Below are positions 63,483 to 64,000 of a stretch of 64,000 nt of DNA, piece by piece. The notes under the pieces were generated by a model. The model saw only the letters and a list, made by a program, of their open reading frames with translations. It was not told where the DNA came from and did not search any database. Numbering within the stretch: the first letter of the stretch is position 1; each line of letters opens with the position of its first letter. The translations under genes were made by a program, and so were the position numbers. The stretch covers positions 13,105,671-13,169,670 of the forward strand of contig OY720101.1 in assembly GCA_963082875.1 (NCBI GenBank). Reading direction: 5' to 3'. This DNA comes from Corella eumyota. Taxonomy: Eukaryota > Chordata > Ascidiacea > Phlebobranchia > Corellidae.

Positions 63483-64000
63483 CTAAAAACAAATTTAAAA
63501 TACACAAGTTAAATTTAACTAATTACACATTTTTAAACATATTTTAAAATAATTTTTTTTAGATTATTTTTGCACAAATGCAATATAGAAAACATTACAA
63601 GTAGAGGCTAAAAATATTTCAAAGTCATGGTAATTGTCTGGATAATGTAAGGTTAAATGTCAGTTTTAAACACGACTATCTGTAATTAGAAACCGGTACG
63701 TTATTACATAGGCAGTTGTATTTGATTTGCTGTTTTTGCATTGGCCCAAACCTGTTATTTTTTGGCATTAAACAATTTTTTTTAATATGTTTTGTATATA
63801 TGTTATTATATTATTTTTGCTATGTATAAGTAATAGTGTGTTGAATAATTCAAGTCATTTTCTACGCAATTTCCGCTATGCTTATTTTATGTGGTGCGTA
63901 GTAATTAAGTAGCTTTACAAAACACGCTTAAATAACACTGGCTGTCAAAATTGACTTAACCTAATATTAAAACTAGGTCATTTTAAATGTATAGATGATT
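63483..64000. other. Upstream of the first visible BCAT exon
   Basis: No exon recognised. It is either intron leading to a first exon beyond the window or holds a short leader exon I cannot see. AT-rich. Confidence 0.5.

Overview
The window is AT-rich nuclear DNA of an invertebrate chordate. An ascidian tunicate such as Ciona fits best. Genes are compact but many-exon with GT-AG introns, the encoded proteins align closely to vertebrate orthologues as I remember them, and introns hold many tRNA-headed SINE copies and minisatellites. The species cannot be fixed from the sequence alone. Exon joins below were made by hand from reading phase, splice signals and remembered family sequences; no alignment was run.

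Layout. (1) About 1-20045, minus strand: a nearly complete MRCK gene (Cdc42-binding, myotonic-dystrophy-related kinase) in 38 coding exons, running off the left edge. Kinase, coiled coil, C1, PH, CNH and CRIB parts are all visible, and there is an apparent second CRIB motif. (2) 21742-32232: five related four-exon genes for small sulfotransferase-like P-loop proteins with a C-terminal membrane segment. Three are tandem on the plus strand, flanked by one on the minus strand at each side. At least one relic exon lies among them. (3) 32772-35816, plus: an FAD/NAD(P)-binding oxidoreductase resembling lysine/ornithine N-monooxygenases. (4) 36271-36858, plus: an intronless MYND-finger protein with a ubiquitin-like and a UBA-like domain. 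(5) 37541-48034, plus: a tau-tubulin kinase (TTBK) in 19 exons with a conserved C-terminal tail. (6) 49611-51376, plus: an unrecognised gene followed in the same frame, after one TAA, by a TPR-like segment. (7) 51887-54609, minus: a membrane-anchored metallo-beta-lactamase-fold alkylsulfatase, unusually rich in TGACGTCA palindromes. (8) 56867-63482, minus: a branched-chain aminotransferase (BCAT) lacking only its first coding exon, with a pair of inverted minisatellite arrays in one intron.

The genes do not form one pathway. MRCK and TTBK are cytoskeletal or ciliary kinases, BCAT is amino-acid catabolism, and the sulfotransferase-like cluster is a local family expansion. Intergenic and intronic DNA is dominated by one SINE family (about 20 copies, some heavily decayed), a second rarer tRNA-like SINE, a roughly 115-bp dispersed repeat, one PIF/Harbinger-like MITE and several minisatellites. 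I saw no rRNA or functional tRNA gene, no CRISPR array, and no retroviral, LTR or Polinton-like element.
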